Source: Cephalopachus bancanus (taxonomy: Eukaryota > Chordata > Mammalia > Primates > Tarsiidae). Taken from it: a stretch of DNA of 64,000 nt. The stretch covers positions 10,543,501 through 10,607,500 of the forward strand of contig JAPVLO010000003.1 in assembly GCA_027257055.1 (NCBI GenBank). The letters run 5' to 3'. Below, in pieces: positions 46,057 to 58,724 of the stretch; position 1 is the first letter of the stretch, and every line of letters starts with the position of its first letter. A model generated the notes under the pieces. That model made no database searches and was not told the origin of the DNA. It saw only the letters and a list, made by a program, of their open reading frames with translations. The position numbers and the translations under genes were made by a program.

Positions 46057-46379
46057 AAGATTTGTTCATTTCATGGTATGTATATTTCACATTCAAAGAA
46101 AATAACTATCAAACAAATATTGAACTTTATGTTATGCATAGGGAAATATTTCGAGGGAAATAGTCATATGTCTGCAATTTCATTGAAATGGCTCAAAAAT
46201 AAAATAGAATGATGCATGTATATAGGTTCAATAGATATATAATTTAAAAACAAGAGTAGTAAAGATTAATGATAGAATCTATGTGATTGGTATTCAAGTG
46301 TTTATGATAAGAATTTTTTTCAATTCTACTGTCTGTTAAATTTTTTATTATGCATATTTGGGAAAAAATTAAATAGATG

Positions 46380-47390
46380 AGCAAGTAGCCAGATATTTTC
46401 TAGGATTTGGTGATTTAGTTGCAGTTTCAGAAGTGTAAGAGTTCTATTTATATTTAAATATGGCACTAGCTACCATATTTCTCTACCAAGAATCTCTGAG
46501 TCATCCTACGATGAAATAATAAAAGAATCCAGAAGAGTTTTCAGACATTCCTGAGAACTGGATTCTGCTTGGACAAAAGAATTCCTAAAGTCTGGCTTTA
46601 AGAACCAAATGTTTCTTTTAACATGGAATTAGATTAGGTTAACTTCTCATTTCTCAAAACCCCAGGGTTTGAAGCAGGTGGAGTGTGACTTTCAGTCTGA
46701 AACCTAAAAGTGCCTTCTTTATTCACCAGCCATATCTGGAAGAATCAATCACTTGATTGACAGGGCCCCTAATGACCTCGTGCTTTTTGTAGCATAATAA
46801 TACTGCAGGTGTCTTTCAAAGGGATGTTTCAGATAGGACAGTGAGCCCTCTTTCTTGGTAAACCATACTGGACCATGTACAAATAAGATCTTTGTTTAGC
46901 TTCGGGAGTGTGTTTAAAATCTACCATCTCCACTTGAAGGTACAACTGTCTCAGACAGTTCTATTTTTCCTTTTGATAGTAGACACATTTATACGTTTTC
47001 TTCACTTAAAATTTTTATTTTGCCTGCAATAAGGTAATAGTTCTATAGCTCAAGAATTTCACTTTATTCTAACATAAGGTTTGTTTTCTGGTTTCCGTCC
47101 TGTTGCTTCACAAATTAGGAAATGGAGTTTCACAGATGTGGATTTGACTTAGGGAAAGGCTGTGGTCTCATGGAAATAGTGGTGATTGGGTGAGAGGGAA
47201 TAGAACCGAGCGTCTCTTTCTGTGGAATGAGAACAGAAGATGTATGAATAGAGTCCCATGGTGGACAGGAACAAATATAAGAAGGTTGATGGACAGAAAT
47301 ATGTGTGCTAATGTTGATAGTTCTCTATTCTTTCCTAGGAAAGAACATAGAGAAAAGGTTGAAATGGGCATTTTAACTTCTAGAAAGATG
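46380..47390. other. No recognised feature
   Basis: AT-rich unique-looking sequence without repeats I can name. Confidence 0.45.
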
Positions 47391-47396
47391 ATAATT

Positions 47397-47470
47397 TCCT
47401 CCTTCACATGCACCTTCTCCTCTTCCTCCACCCCCTCCTCCTCCTCTTCCTACTTGTCTTCTTCCCCTTT
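47397..47470. repeat. CT-rich polypyrimidine tract
   Basis: Mostly C/T with 'cctcctcctcctcttcc'. Confidence 0.85.
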
Positions 47471-47498
47471 TTCATATTCTTCTTGTGTCAATAAAATG

Positions 47499-47500
47499 TA

Positions 47501-47533
<33 letters not shown>
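47499..47533. repeat. Compound (GATA)n(GACA)n microsatellite
   Basis: 'agatagatagatagatagac' followed by 'agacagacagacat'. Confidence 0.93.
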
Positions 47534-47539
47534 TAAGAT

Positions 47540-47985
47540 ATATATGCCTAGGTCTAGATCTATGTTTTATATATGAAACTTCTTTTTTCTTTTGTTTTAA
47601 GAAGAAAGCAGATGTTCATCTTGCTAGTTCCAAATAATGTTTGTTTAGATCCCATCTGTTTCCAAAAAAAATTTTATATACCTTAAAATAAAACATATAG
47701 GTGCTGTAATATTATAAAATAGGAATAAATAAAAACAATATAGAAGGAAGTAAAAAGTAGATAAATCTAGCAGAATATACTTAAAATATTACAGTTAATT
47801 ATGTATTTGTTAGAAGTTAAGGCAATAAATAAATAAAATCACAATGAGTCATATACACATTTGCAACAGGATAAAGAAAGCACAGCAATTTTTTAGTAAA
47901 AACAAAACCCTTTTACCTATACTACATTTTAAAAGAAATTTAATATACTCATACTATGTATAAATATCTGTGGAGTTCTTTGGTT
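47540..47985. other. AT-rich, no recognised feature
   Basis: Very AT-rich; no repeat assigned. Confidence 0.45.
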
Positions 47986-47989
47986 TAAA

Positions 47990-48150
47990 AATTCTCACTT
48001 TGTTCATTACTATAAAAAAAATCTATAAATGCATTTGTCTTATTTCACAGAAGAAAAAATTGAAGCTAAGAGAAATTTGTGACTGATACATTACAAGCAG
48101 GAGCCCTAGATTGTTATCTTTTAACTCTAAAATCTGTGCTCTTTATATGT
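47990..48150 (-). mobile_element. Probable MIR fragment
   Basis: 'tatttcacagaagaaaaaattgaagctaagagaaatttg' and 'actctaaaatctgtgctcttta' follow the inverse MIR order. Confidence 0.5.
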
Positions 48151-48439
48151 CACTGTATCAGGGACATTGGCTATGATAATGGATACTGTTTATAACAGTG
48201 TATTTATTGAAGATGCAGAAATGGAGATAGCATATGGCCATTCCTTTATTGACCTTGGTCAAAAACTGAGGGTACAGAGGTTAAAACAAAATTCATTGAG
48301 TGACTTGTTATTTGGGGATAATTTACTTAGATCTAGGAATTTTTGGCTTTTCTATAATTTAAATTTATGTAAGTTTAAGACTATAGAATAACTGAAGGAA
48401 TTGAGGCAAAATGTGCCCATTAAACTTACAATCTCATTA

Positions 48440-48830
48440 TTATTTTCTTGATTGGAAATTGTATGTCAGAGTTCCAGCAGGAAACAGATGGCCCCACTCA
48501 AACTGGGTAATTGAAGTGCGTTCAATAAAAGGACTGCTTATGAAGGAGTGGGTAGAGTTTACGGAAATCAATAAGGGGCAGTGCAGGACTTCCAAAGAGA
48601 AGAGGAGTTAGTCCAGAGATAGCACCTGTATAGGAAGGGAGCTAGAGAAATACATTTTTCAATAAGCTCTCTGATCTTCCACTGGGGATCCCATTGACCA
48701 AACTCAACAGAAAGAGAATATGGGAGCCCTTTGAAACAGTCCACATACATAGGTGCCTAAGGACACAGAATAGGGTGGAGTAAAGAGGAGACTGGATCTG
48801 GAGAAGTACAACAACACAAAATTAGAAGGA
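48440..48830. mobile_element. Medium-reiterated repeat, family not named
   Basis: 'gagttccagcaggaaacagatgg', 'caataaaaggactgcttatgaa' and 'cttccactggggatcccattgacc' are blocks I associate with a common mammalian interspersed repeat. Class uncertain, possibly LTR-derived. Confidence 0.4.
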
Positions 48831-48999
48831 AGTTGGTATAGGAATGAACTCTCCAGAAGAAGCAAACAATACAGAAATTTGGTAAATCAAAGACAGTCTT
48901 ATCTGCTTTCGAATATAGTTTGAATTGGTTGGTATAGATTAAACTTTTTAGGAAAAATGAAACAAACTTCTCTTAAAGACTAGTTTTGCTCTAGCTATC

Positions 49000-49210
49000 A
49001 TGTAAGTTGCTTTTCACACATCAGCTCACTTAATTATTGCGATAATAATATTGGATATTATTATCACCATTATATATGGGAAATTAAGGCTCTATTATAT
49101 ATGGGAAATAGAGGTCAAGTAATTTATCCCACAACACAGTTAGTAAATAGCAAATCTGAGATTTGAATCCAGGATTTTCTGTCATCAAAGCCCTCAACTT
49201 TTTCACCTTT
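49000..49210 (-). mobile_element. MIR SINE with small internal duplication
   Basis: Inverse MIR: 'gagatttgaatccaggattttctg', 'gaggtcaagtaatttatcc'. The block 'attatatatgggaaat' occurs twice (about 49070 and 49094), a local tandem duplication. Confidence 0.7.
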
Positions 49211-49419
49211 GTGGTTTTCCTGACCACTTTACTTATATGTGACCAAAGGGATGCCACAACTCATGTACTGAAGTAGAAGCTTAATGTTTGTGAAGAAGTT
49301 TTGGATTACTTAGGTGTGCAAATAAGTGATCAATCAAGGCCAAAAGTTGCCACTTGAGAGACTATGGAAAAGAGTATTCAAGTTTGGAAATGTGAGAGTA
49401 ACTAGTCATATGCCTTGCT

Positions 49420-49550
49420 CAAAATGATAGCTACCATTTACTGAATATTTAAGATAGACAATTCACATTCTGGGCATTCAATTCATCCTCATATCATTCT
49501 AATAAGGATGAAATTGGAAAATGAAGCATAGAAAGAAAGTTAACAAGGCA
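49420..49550 (-). mobile_element. MIR fragment
   Basis: 'taccatttactgaatatttaag...cattctgggcattcaattcatcctcatatcattctaataagg' is the inverse MIR 3' part. Confidence 0.5.
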
Positions 49551-49898
49551 AAAGGGATCGGCACAGAGCTAGACTTTTGGGAATAAATCTTGTTTCCAAA
49601 ATTCTAAAACAAAATAAAATGAACAAAAAAATCTCCCAAATAGAAAGACAAAAACAAACAAGCAAACAAAAAACAACTTGCTTGGTATCAATTTGTTAGT
49701 AAAACCCAAAGAGAATAACACTTTCAAGTGATTTAAAAGACAGTTAATCTGTCCATATATCCTTGGTGGTACGTAGTCTAAAGACAAAAAAATAAACAGC
49801 AACAACAACAACAAAAACCTTGAGCTATTTTGTATAATAATATTGTGACCAATAACATTGATATTGTTATTCTGAAATTACTACCCATAGGATGTATG

Positions 49899-50452
49899 AC
49901 ATGTGAGAGGGGACCCAAAAAGACTGGAATTATCTTTTGGAGGGCAAGCCCCCTTGTAGTACAGACTTTCTCCACTAGGTAAGTGTTGTAGGAACCTATC
50001 GGCATCAGTGTACCAGCTAGTGTTGTTTTCAGAGACGATTTGCAGAAAAAAAGTCCCATGTTAAGGCAAAGAGGTGAGGTGACTGATTCTTCCACCATGG
50101 GAATGCACCTGCTCATACCTTGCTGAGTGTTCAGCAGTTTTTGACCAAAAACACCCTTCCTAGTCACCTGATCTCGCCTTGAGTGACTTCCCCGAATGAA
50201 ACAAGTCCTCAAAGAGAAATATTTTGCTGATGTGGAAGAGGTGAAACAAAAAAATGGCTAAAGCACTAAAAGATCAAAATTAACAGGTTCAAAAATTGTT
50301 TTGAGCAGTGGAAAAGTGTCTTGATAGGTGGATTGCATCAAATGGAGAGTTCTTTGAAGGTGACTGAAGTTTAAATATGTAAGAATAAAACCACAATTTT
50401 TTATAAAGCATTTCTGGATTCTGGGGTATTTTTTGGGTCCCCTCTCATATAT
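49899..50452 (+). mobile_element. Mariner transposon copy, internally deleted, plus strand
   Basis: Terminal inverted repeats: 'gtgagaggggacccaaaaa' at left and 'ttttttgggtcccctctca' at right, near-perfect inverses. The inner part carries decayed transposase C-terminal coding: 'agtcctcaaagagaaatattttgctgatgtggaagagg', then 'gttttgagcagtggaaaagtgtcttgatagg', then 'gagagttctttgaaggtgac'. The 5' non-coding block 'ccccttgtagtacagac...ctaggtaagtgttgtaggaacc' is shared with 29880-30463. At 554 bp it is non-autonomous. Confidence 0.88.
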
Positions 50453-50454
50453 TT

Positions 50455-50955
50455 GACACAATACAATAAAATAAGGGAATTGTACTTTAACATAATACTG
50501 TCATTACAACTTAAGACTTTTAGCATAGGAGAGAAAGAGATAAAAGATGCAATATGTTAAATATAACCCCTGTAAGTTACTTTGAACTGGAATTATCAGT
50601 ATGTATACATGACACATAGCTTTGTACACTGAAAAGACAAAAATAATAACCAACCTATCAGCAAGAAACACTACCAGTACCCAAGTTATGTTCTCTAAAT
50701 ATCTTTTTCACCTAGAAGAGCCAGGACTGCTTGGAGAAATGGCCAGTTCCAACTCTATATAGTAAATGTACAAAATGACCTGAAGACACTTTACCATACT
50801 CCAAAGTAAGGAAGCTCTCAGAAACTACTGTCATAACGGATTTTGGGGTCAATGTGAAGAGGTTCCTACCGGACCAAGATGAAGTAATCAGAACATTTAT
50901 AGAGGCAATTTGAACATCTATAGGAATAACACATGTATAAAAAGAAACACATCAA
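50455..50955. other. No recognised feature
   Basis: AT-rich sequence. Confidence 0.45.
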
Positions 50956-50968
50956 AAGTGAAAAATCA

Positions 50969-51340
<372 letters not shown>

Positions 51341-51343
51341 TCA

Positions 51344-52465
51344 ATAATACTATTATGATATTTAAAGAGGAAAAAGTCTTTGGAAATATTTGGAGTATGC
51401 AAAAAAAAAAACCAAAATACCTAATTTTAATTTTTTAAAAAACTAGTAAATAGAGAATCAAGTATTTCAACTGCTTTTCTATGCAATTTCAGGTTAACCA
51501 TATTTGGTGAAGGAAATTTTCATTTTATAAGAATACCCCAGCTAATAGATGAAAGAAGAAAGAATTAGATGATCACCAATTTGTAAGCCTCTAGTCAAAT
51601 GGCGGATCTAGGTGATGATTATTAAAGGCTGCTAACATCATGAAAAGAGAGAAAAGTGGATGCTATGTACCTCCAGTTGGAATTATGAAATACTGACTAT
51701 AAAGAATTTTTTTACCAAAACTTTAACCTAAGTCAAATCAAGCCTCTGGATATAACTATTAGTTTATGGGATATGCAAGGGCAGAAGAATGTGTTACATA
51801 TTACCATAGAATTGCAATCAACAAAATCCAGAAAGTGAGAAATTCTATAGGACAGCATTAATAAAGATTTCTTCAATAAATTTTTTTTTTAAATGAGAGA
51901 AGGAGAAGGTAAAATTTAAGAGAAACTTAAGAAATTCATAAAAATGCAGTATGTGGAAACTGGACCTTGATTTGAAAGAAAAAAACTGTAAAAACATATT
52001 GATAAGATAATCAGGAATATTTGATACTGCTTGAATATTTGATATTGTAAGGAATTATTGCAAATTTTTATGTATATTAATAGTGGTTTATGATTATATT
52101 ATTTTTTTTAAAATCTAATTTAAGTGGGGCGTGATGATTCATACCTGTAGTTCCAGCTACTCAGGAGGATGGGAGGTGGGAGGATAATTTGAGCTCAGGC
52201 ATTTGAGTCTAGTCTGGGCAGCATAGTAAGATCCCTCTCTAAAATCTTTGTTTGTAAATTATTTAGGAATAGTTACTGAACTAATTGAAATAATATCTGG
52301 GATTTAGTTCAAGATAATCTAGAGACCTGGAGATTGGCATTATGGGAGAAGGTTGATGGAACAAGATTTGGTCTGAATTGATAATTGTGAAAGGCAGGAG
52401 ATGGGCTTGTTCATTATATTTCTCTGTGCTGTGTATTTGAACTATTGTGTAATAAGATTTTTTAA
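51344..52465 (+). mobile_element. L1ME-like 3' UTR
   Basis: 'tggaaactggaccttgatttg', 'gataatcaggaatatttgatactgcttgaatatttgatattgtaaggaattattg', then after an SINE insertion 'atctgggatttagttcaagataatc', 'tgataattgtgaaaggcagg', matching the sense order of old L1ME 3' ends. The left boundary is uncertain. Confidence 0.7.
52117..52240 (+). mobile_element. Alu monomer (fossil type)
   Basis: 'tgattcatacctgtagttccagctactcaggaggatggg...gtctgggcagcatagtaagatccctctct', a single arm. AAAATCT flanks it at 52110-52116 and 52241-52247 (7-bp target-site duplication). It interrupts the L1ME 3' UTR. Confidence 0.88.
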
Positions 52466-52469
52466 ACTA

Positions 52470-53540
52470 TGTTTCAATTTATGGCATTACTAAATTTCAC
52501 ATATGGATGGTTCTGAGATCTATATAAGAACACCATCTTAAAACAAACTGTTCATCCAGTTACCAATTTGAAACTGTATTTTTACAAATTCTTTTACATG
52601 TAATGGGAATGAATCTTGGTCTATAAACTGCAGTGTGTAAGAGAAAGAAGTTTTTCAAAACTTTTTTGAAACCCAACCTAGGTTTTATTTAAAAGTCCTA
52701 TTTCCCCAATAGTGTAGATATGTGGAAACTAAATCTCAGTAGTTGAGGATTATCATCCTCTCCCTTGGGAGCATCCAAGTTCAGGTGAGTTACTATGTTG
52801 CTCTGGACTGGGATTAGAAGGCATCTGGTCTTCAGTGTCATCTGTCCATGCTGACATCTGTTGAAACATCCGTCATACCATCTGATCCGCAATCTCTAGT
52901 TCACACAGATCACCAGATCGTCCCTTTTTCCAGTCCTGAAAGCTTCCTCAATTCTGGTTTTTCCAGCTGATAACTGGGTTTCCCTCTTGGGTGCAAATGC
53001 ATCATTCAACCTGTACCAGGCTGTGGTGTAGATAATTTCTGGGAGGCTTTCCAAGCCTAAATACACAGCACAATCATCACTTCTTTTGGGTTTGTCCCTC
53101 CCTGAAATTCTGCTTTCAAAGGAAGCGCAAGTCTCTTCTGCTCCAGCATTTCACAAACACATCTGGTGTCCTTATCATCCTTTCCACCACTGGCCTTCAG
53201 CCTACACAGCATCAGTGAAGTCAGGGGGAGGGGCAATTTCTAGGCACCTGCCAATGCCTGTTTCCTACCTGTCCCCCTCCAGTGGCGTCCTTATTCCCGG
53301 CCCCAGAACTCTGTCTCAGAGACAGGAAGCCTTGTTAAGATTCATATTTTTACTCAGTTCTGAGTCGTGTCTATTCCCCCAAGAAGAAGACATTTGAAAC
53401 TCAAAAGACAGAAATGTATTCTTCTTTTATCTTCTTGCTAGTAGCAACCCCTTTTCAATGAGAATGATTGAACTGCCCAAATGCAGAGCAAAGATGAGAC
53501 CAATAACACTCAAATACTCAAAACAAACAAACATTATGTG
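52470..53540. other. No recognised feature
   Basis: Unique-looking, slightly less AT-rich. The open frame 53086-53397 has no family features. Confidence 0.4.
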
Positions 53541-53544
53541 ACAA

Positions 53545-53745
53545 GCACTATTCTAAGTGCTTTGAAAATATTAACTCGCCTAGTCCTCATAACAATTCTG
53601 TGAAATGGGTATGATGATCTCCATGTCATGGATCATGAAACTGGGGCACTGAGAGTTTCCATTACTTGCCCAAGACTAGACAGCTAGTAAGTGCCACAAC
53701 TAGAATTCTAATCCAGCAGTCTGCCTCTAGGTCTGCACTCTCAAA
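53545..53745 (-). mobile_element. MIR SINE, well preserved
   Basis: 'aagcactattctaagtgctttg', 'cctagtcctcataacaattctgtgaaatgggtatgatgatctcc', 'cttgcccaagactagacagctagtaagtgcc': full inverse MIR. Confidence 0.88.
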
Positions 53746-53749
53746 ATCA

Positions 53750-55660
53750 CGAAGAAAGGCTCGTGGATAAAAGACTGAATCCATTAGAGGGTCCTGGTAC
53801 AAGTCTTGTTTGCATGTATGTTCCATTTTTAAAAAATCATCAGAAGTGTTAAACTAGCTGCCTCTTTTTTAAAATTCTTGCTTCTTCATTCACATGCAAT
53901 GGAAAGAAAGTGAAAGAAGGAAGAAACAATATTTACTGAAGTCGCATAGATATGCTCACTATAGCACTGGAATTTAATATTATTACGTTTCCATCTTTTT
54001 CAGATGAGGATGCTGACCTTTGGTTTAATGCTCTAATGGACTCACTATGAGGAAGTGGAAGGGTTGTGATACAAAGCCAAGGCCATCTGACGATGGTTAT
54101 GCTTATTCCCTTGCCACACAAGGGAGCTTAACTGCATTTTGAGTGAAATTGAGGTGGTCAGTAGCAAGGTCCCTACAAATATCCAGGCCTGCCAGGGGAG
54201 AGGAGATTCAGGCTTTGGTCCTGTCAAGCAGATACCTTTTCACCAGCTGTGACTCTGCTTGCCTTTACGCAACATTAATGAAAAGACTAGAGCAGTAACA
54301 GATGGAACACACTCGAACCTTCCAATCAGGGTTCTTCGATCCCCTTTGGCTCCTCTCTGCACTGTGCATCATCTGCATGAAAAAGCCCAGTGGATCTTTT
54401 TCAGCTGCTTTCCATCAGCCCACAAAACGTCCTTTCTGACACTCCTCTGGGAGAGCTTCGTGTTGTGCAAGAACAGACTGAGGAGGGTGCAAATAATTAG
54501 AACTTGGATTGTCAACTCACAGTCTCCAAAGTCAGTCACACAGAAAATGCTCGGCTTGACATGTGACGCACAGTGCTGTTTTATGGAAATAAATGGTCTA
54601 CACTGCTTATTTTTTGGTAAAAGTTGGTAGCATATTTTACATGTCCTAGTCACTCATTTTTATGAAAACAGAGGCAATAACATTGATTAAGATAAATCGT
54701 TCAGTGCCAATGTCAGTTAATGTTGGTTGCTCATTGGGTATCATGCATTTAACTTTTCCTTTTCTTCTCTTCCCTCCACCTGCCATCATATGGGATACAT
54801 TTAATTTTAAGTCATTTGTAGATATTTAGAAATAAAAATGCTCAGAAACGTAAGCACAATGATTTCCATAAGCAATAAATTGTTATTTAGACATGACTGT
54901 ACATTGCAAACTTGTTATGGGAATCCTAAATTAATGCATAGAAAACACACACACCCAGACTCATACACCTTGACGGGAGGTTAAACTGCTCTCCTCCCCT
55001 TCTGTCATAATAGCTTAACATAATGATAGTGCTGTCATTATAAATATTTGGAAGCTTCTGCATCTTGATAATTGATGGATTCTGAATGTTGGAGAACTCA
55101 GAGAATAATTTTTAAATCAGCACGAGCATCATGTTCAAAGTGTTTCCTTGGATTTGCAGAATGAAAACCAGAACCGGCCTCTGTTTCTTAAGAAACAATT
55201 GGGAAGAGAGAGAGAGAGAGAGAGGGAGAGAGGCAAATACACCAAGCCCTGTTGTTTCCTAGGTCTTCCTCCAGCAAATTGAAAACGGTACCTCCCCTCT
55301 GTGAATATGCCGCCCTCCAGATGCTTGGCCGGGATGCCATACACCTGCTCAGCGTCAGCCGGAACCCACCGGAGCATATGGCAGCTCACATATTGCCTTG
55401 TCCCTGGATGGATTGGGAATGCCGGTCACCTGGGCTCTGTTTTCAAGTGGTGTGACAGCAGCTGTGGGGAGCCCTGAGAATGACAGGCTCTCACTGCTCT
55501 TCCCACTAGTGGGAAGGAAGAGCGAGAGGAACAGAAGGGAGATGTTTTCATACATACAGCAGCTATGACTTGACTCTCCTGTAAAAGAACACACCACTTG
55601 CTGGTTTCACCACGGTGAGCAGGTGAAATGGAAGGAAAGTTCTGATTTTTTAAAGTTTAA
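53750..55660. other. Longest non-repetitive block; possible conserved non-coding sequence near 54880-55140
   Basis: I see no named repeat over about 1.9 kb apart from a (GA)n at 55203-55233. The part around 54990-55090 is rich in TAAT-type homeodomain-like sites and holds the inverted repeat ATAATGA-8 nt-TCATTAT (55020-55041). Regulatory function is inference only. Confidence 0.35.
55203..55233. repeat. (GA)n microsatellite
   Basis: 'gaagagagagagagagagag' followed by 'agggagagagg'. Confidence 0.93.
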
Positions 55661-55669
55661 AATTGCAAT

Positions 55670-56170
55670 CGTGGTACGCAGAGTTACAACCCCGAATATG
55701 TTCATGTCCTAATCCCTAGAACCTGTGAACGTTACTTTACATGGCAAAGGGGAATTAGGTAGCAGGTGGAATTAAGGTTGCTAGTTATCTGACCTTAAAA
55801 TAGGGATATTATCTTGGATAACCTGGGTGGGTGCAGTGTAATCACAAGGGTCCTTAGAAGTGGAAAGGAAGACAGAAGAAGGGGGCAGAGTGATGCTATG
55901 TGAGAAGGACTCAATCTGCTGTTGTTGGCTTTGAAGACAGAGGAAGAGGGCCACAGGCCAAGCAATGCAGCCACCTCTAGAAGCTGAAAGGGTAAGAAAT
56001 GGATCCCCCATAGAACCGACAAAAAGAAACACAGCCCTCCTGATGCCTTGATTTTAACCCAATGAGACCCACTTGGGACCTCTGAACTACAGAAACAAAG
56101 ATAACAAATGTGTTGTTTTCAGCTGGTGTGTGGTAATTTCTCATAGCAGCAGTGAGAGACAAAAATATGG
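55670..56170 (+). mobile_element. MLT1-class MaLR LTR
   Basis: Sense LTR: 'tcatgtcctaatccctagaacctgtgaacg', 'ttacatggcaaaggggaatta', 'ggtgggtgcagtgtaatcacaagggtccttagaagtgg', 'gatgccttgattttaacccaatgagaccc', 'gtgtggtaatttctcatagcagca'. This is a textbook landmark order for a well-preserved old LTR. Confidence 0.85.
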
Positions 56171-56185
56171 AGTGATGGTATGAAT

Positions 56186-56359
56186 CAGTAGTGTTCAACG
56201 TTGGAGTACGTTAGAATCAGCTGGGGAGATTTTAAATGTCCTCACTTTGGAGCACATGCCAGGCCAATCATATTATAATCTCTAGATATGAGGCTCAGGA
56301 ATCAGAATTTTATAAGCTTTCAGGTGATTCCAATGTGCAGCCACAGTTGAGAAGCAATG
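56186..56359. mobile_element. hAT-type MITE (MER5/Charlie-like)
   Basis: Imperfect terminal inverted repeats 'cagtagtgttcaacgttgg' and 'ccacagttgagaagcaatg', with 'gttagaatcagctggggag' inside the left end and 'caggtgattccaatgtgcag' inside the right end. 174 bp, no coding sequence. Confidence 0.75.
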
Positions 56360-56459
56360 ATTTAGTATATGGGATCTCCACAGCGTTCAAAGTCAAGAAA
56401 GTTGGGTTCAAACTTATTTCTATCATTTCAAGAGTAAACTCAATTTAGTTCACCTACAT

Positions 56460-57005
56460 TTAAGTGTGCATGTACACATATATATTTATATCTATAAAAT
56501 ATAAACATATATGTGTGTATATATAAATTAAAAACTCTTCTGTAGATGAGCAGTCACATGTGAGGTTTTACATGCAAAAAGTCTTGCACATAGTAAATGC
56601 TTACAATGGAAGTTATTTTGGTATGAGTAAATAGCTGAAAGATACTGAAGAGATTCAAAAAAAACTTTCTCTGGTAACATAAAAAAATATGCTTAATTTT
56701 CCTGTTGTATGTTTTCATAAGGCCATACTCAGAAGTATGAGTCTCAAAGTATGGTCTAATGTGGAAGCCATCCTGAAATTTATGTCAAATCACGGGTATC
56801 TTGAGAAAAGTGAGATTATTTTATGAAAGTTGTTTTCTTTTTCTTTTTAAATATTAATCCACCAAACCAGTTCTTCTTATCTGACGTTTTCTCACACTTC
56901 CCTGTTAAATTGCAGGCTCAGATTGTAGGCATGACCCCAAGCCATTTCCTTAACCTTGCCTTGAACCTCTGTTTTCATGTTAATAAAAGAGACCCTGGTT
57001 CTCCT
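56460..57005. other. AT-rich, no recognised gene
   Basis: Includes an AT/CA low-complexity run 56470-56530 and a possible MIR/L2 tail at 56580-56615 ('cttgcacatagtaaatgct'). Confidence 0.45.
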
Positions 57006-57009
57006 CTCT

Positions 57010-57110
57010 CCCATTCATAGCTGTTATGGGGATTAGAGAGAGTAAGTGTTAAATATCTAGCACAACGCTGGGCCTGCAATTGTGACTCAAAAAATGCTAT
57101 CTTTGTCCGT
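57010..57110 (+). mobile_element. MIR 3' fragment
   Basis: 'tgttatggggattagagagagtaagtgttaaatatctagcacaacgctgggcctg'. Confidence 0.55.
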
Positions 57111-57269
57111 AATGTGGGTCTAGTCCAAATCCAGCAAATGGAAGAGAAGAATAAAATGGCAAATCAGTGGTTGTGAAAATAGAAGACAGTGAGTTGCTCA
57201 GGACTTTGACTTTGCCAGATGTCCATGGTTTTACAGGGCCCAGCAGGTGTGGTAATGGTGGGCATAGCT

Positions 57270-57360
57270 GCGTGCAGGAGCTCTGGCCTGCTGTGCACCA
57301 GACACTAGGCTAAAACTCTGGAGAAACAGAGACACAGGAAGCTGGCTTCACGGACATTTA
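57270..57360 (-). mobile_element. Possible L2 3' fragment
   Basis: 'gctgtgcaccagacactaggctaaaactctggagaaacagagac' resembles the inverse L2 end. Confidence 0.4.
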
Positions 57361-57424
57361 AGAGTGCAACAGGCTACTCACTACCCAAGTAACGCAGGTG
57401 TTTTCAGTTATGCCTCCCAGCTCA

Positions 57425-57535
57425 GTTGTTAATCCCTTGAGGGCAGGGGCTTTGGCTCAATGTTTTTTTGTCATCTAATTTCCCAGCTCAATTCTGGGCA
57501 CAAGGTAAATGTACAATAGAACCTTACTGTTTCAT
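57425..57535 (+). mobile_element. L2 3' end
   Basis: 'aatcccttgagggcaggggctttggctc' and 'tctgggcacaaggtaaatgtacaatag' match the sense L2 3' UTR. Confidence 0.65.
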
Positions 57536-57629
57536 TAGCTCATAAGAGTCACATAAAAATGATTAAGAGAAATGTAACACCTTTTGTCCTCTTTTCAATC
57601 TCAGTAAGTAGAAGATAGTTCTTGAAACC

Positions 57630-57790
57630 AGGGCCATTGGGCAGCAGCTCAGGCTACAGAACTAGGATGTGGGTGAGTTCAGGCTGTTTGATCTTGGCTA
57701 AGTCACTGGCTAAGTCACTGGTCTTTTATTTAACAGCAAGGAGTGATAGTAGTATCCTGTCTTCAAGCCTCTCTCATGGGATTGGTGCCT
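57630..57790 (+). mobile_element. MIR fragment with 13-bp tandem duplication
   Basis: 'gttcaggctgtttgatcttggctaagtcac', with 'ggctaagtcact' repeated in tandem, then 'ctctcatgggattggtgcctgaacg'. Confidence 0.45.
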
Positions 57791-58214
57791 GAACGTTTCC
57801 CGTAAATTTGAGATAAAGTAATAGTTTGGGATTCAAAAGAGGTAAAGCTCACATCTGGTTTAGGAGTTAACAAAAAAATCTTGAAGAAGCTATCTAAGGG
57901 TAATAACTAAATTATTTTTTTTTAAGTTTTGTTGATGGTGCAGATGGTACACTTACTTTATGTGGAACCTCAGCCAAATCACAACTTTTCTAATCCTTAG
58001 TGTTTTTTCCTACAAATGGCAGGAATGCTTTTGATACAGCGGGGCTGGCTATTTTAAACTTTCGCAGAAAGCCTCTGACAATGCATACAATGGTTTATAT
58101 GAAAAACCTCAGTTTCCCCTTTTCTTTTCTGGGGGTTCTCTCAAGAAGCCCACTTGTTTACAGGAAAGATTATAGTTGGAGGTCTTCTCTTGCTAAAAGA
58201 CAATAATGATTTAT

Positions 58215-58400
58215 TTAGGTTATATGTTTAAAGATGTATTTATAAGTATGTTCTAAATATTACATATATAATTAAGTTTATTATAAATTGTATATTATAC
58301 ATATTTTACATGTACAATATGTAGATACACATTACATATGCTATACATGTATATGAGTATATATTACATATATGTACACACATAAACAAATATATGTATT
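58215..58400. repeat. AT-rich low-complexity region
   Basis: Dense 'acatat', 'tatatg' and 'tacatg' units, mostly A/T. Confidence 0.85.
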
Positions 58401-58724
58401 CCTGTAGTAAAAAATTAATACCAATGAAGCAGAAGTTCTCTCATTCCCCTTTTTAGAGGTAGACTTTTTTTTCTTAAAAATGAGTTTTCATCAGAAAAAT
58501 ATGAGACAAAATTATTATTTTATCAGATTTCAAGGATCAGACAGCTGGAATCTGTTCCCTTGAGACAGGCAAATCGAAAACTATCCTCCGGAGGCTCTAG
58601 AGAAAAGTACTTAGCAGCCCTAGTGATTTGTGGGTTGGTGATCTCCTCTGAATGCTAATTGGGGCCAAATCAACTGTCTTGAGACACTCTGAAATGCCCT
58701 TTTTACTCACTTTGCCCTTAAGTG

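Noticed and set aside
47190..47501. 103-codon frame
   Set aside because: The C-terminus is a Ser-rich translation of a CT microsatellite; nothing supports a gene.
54259..54630. 123-codon open frame in unique sequence, overlapped by a 94-codon frame on the other strand
   Set aside because: No recognisable domain or biased composition, no matching splice sites identified, and the length is within chance. Not called.
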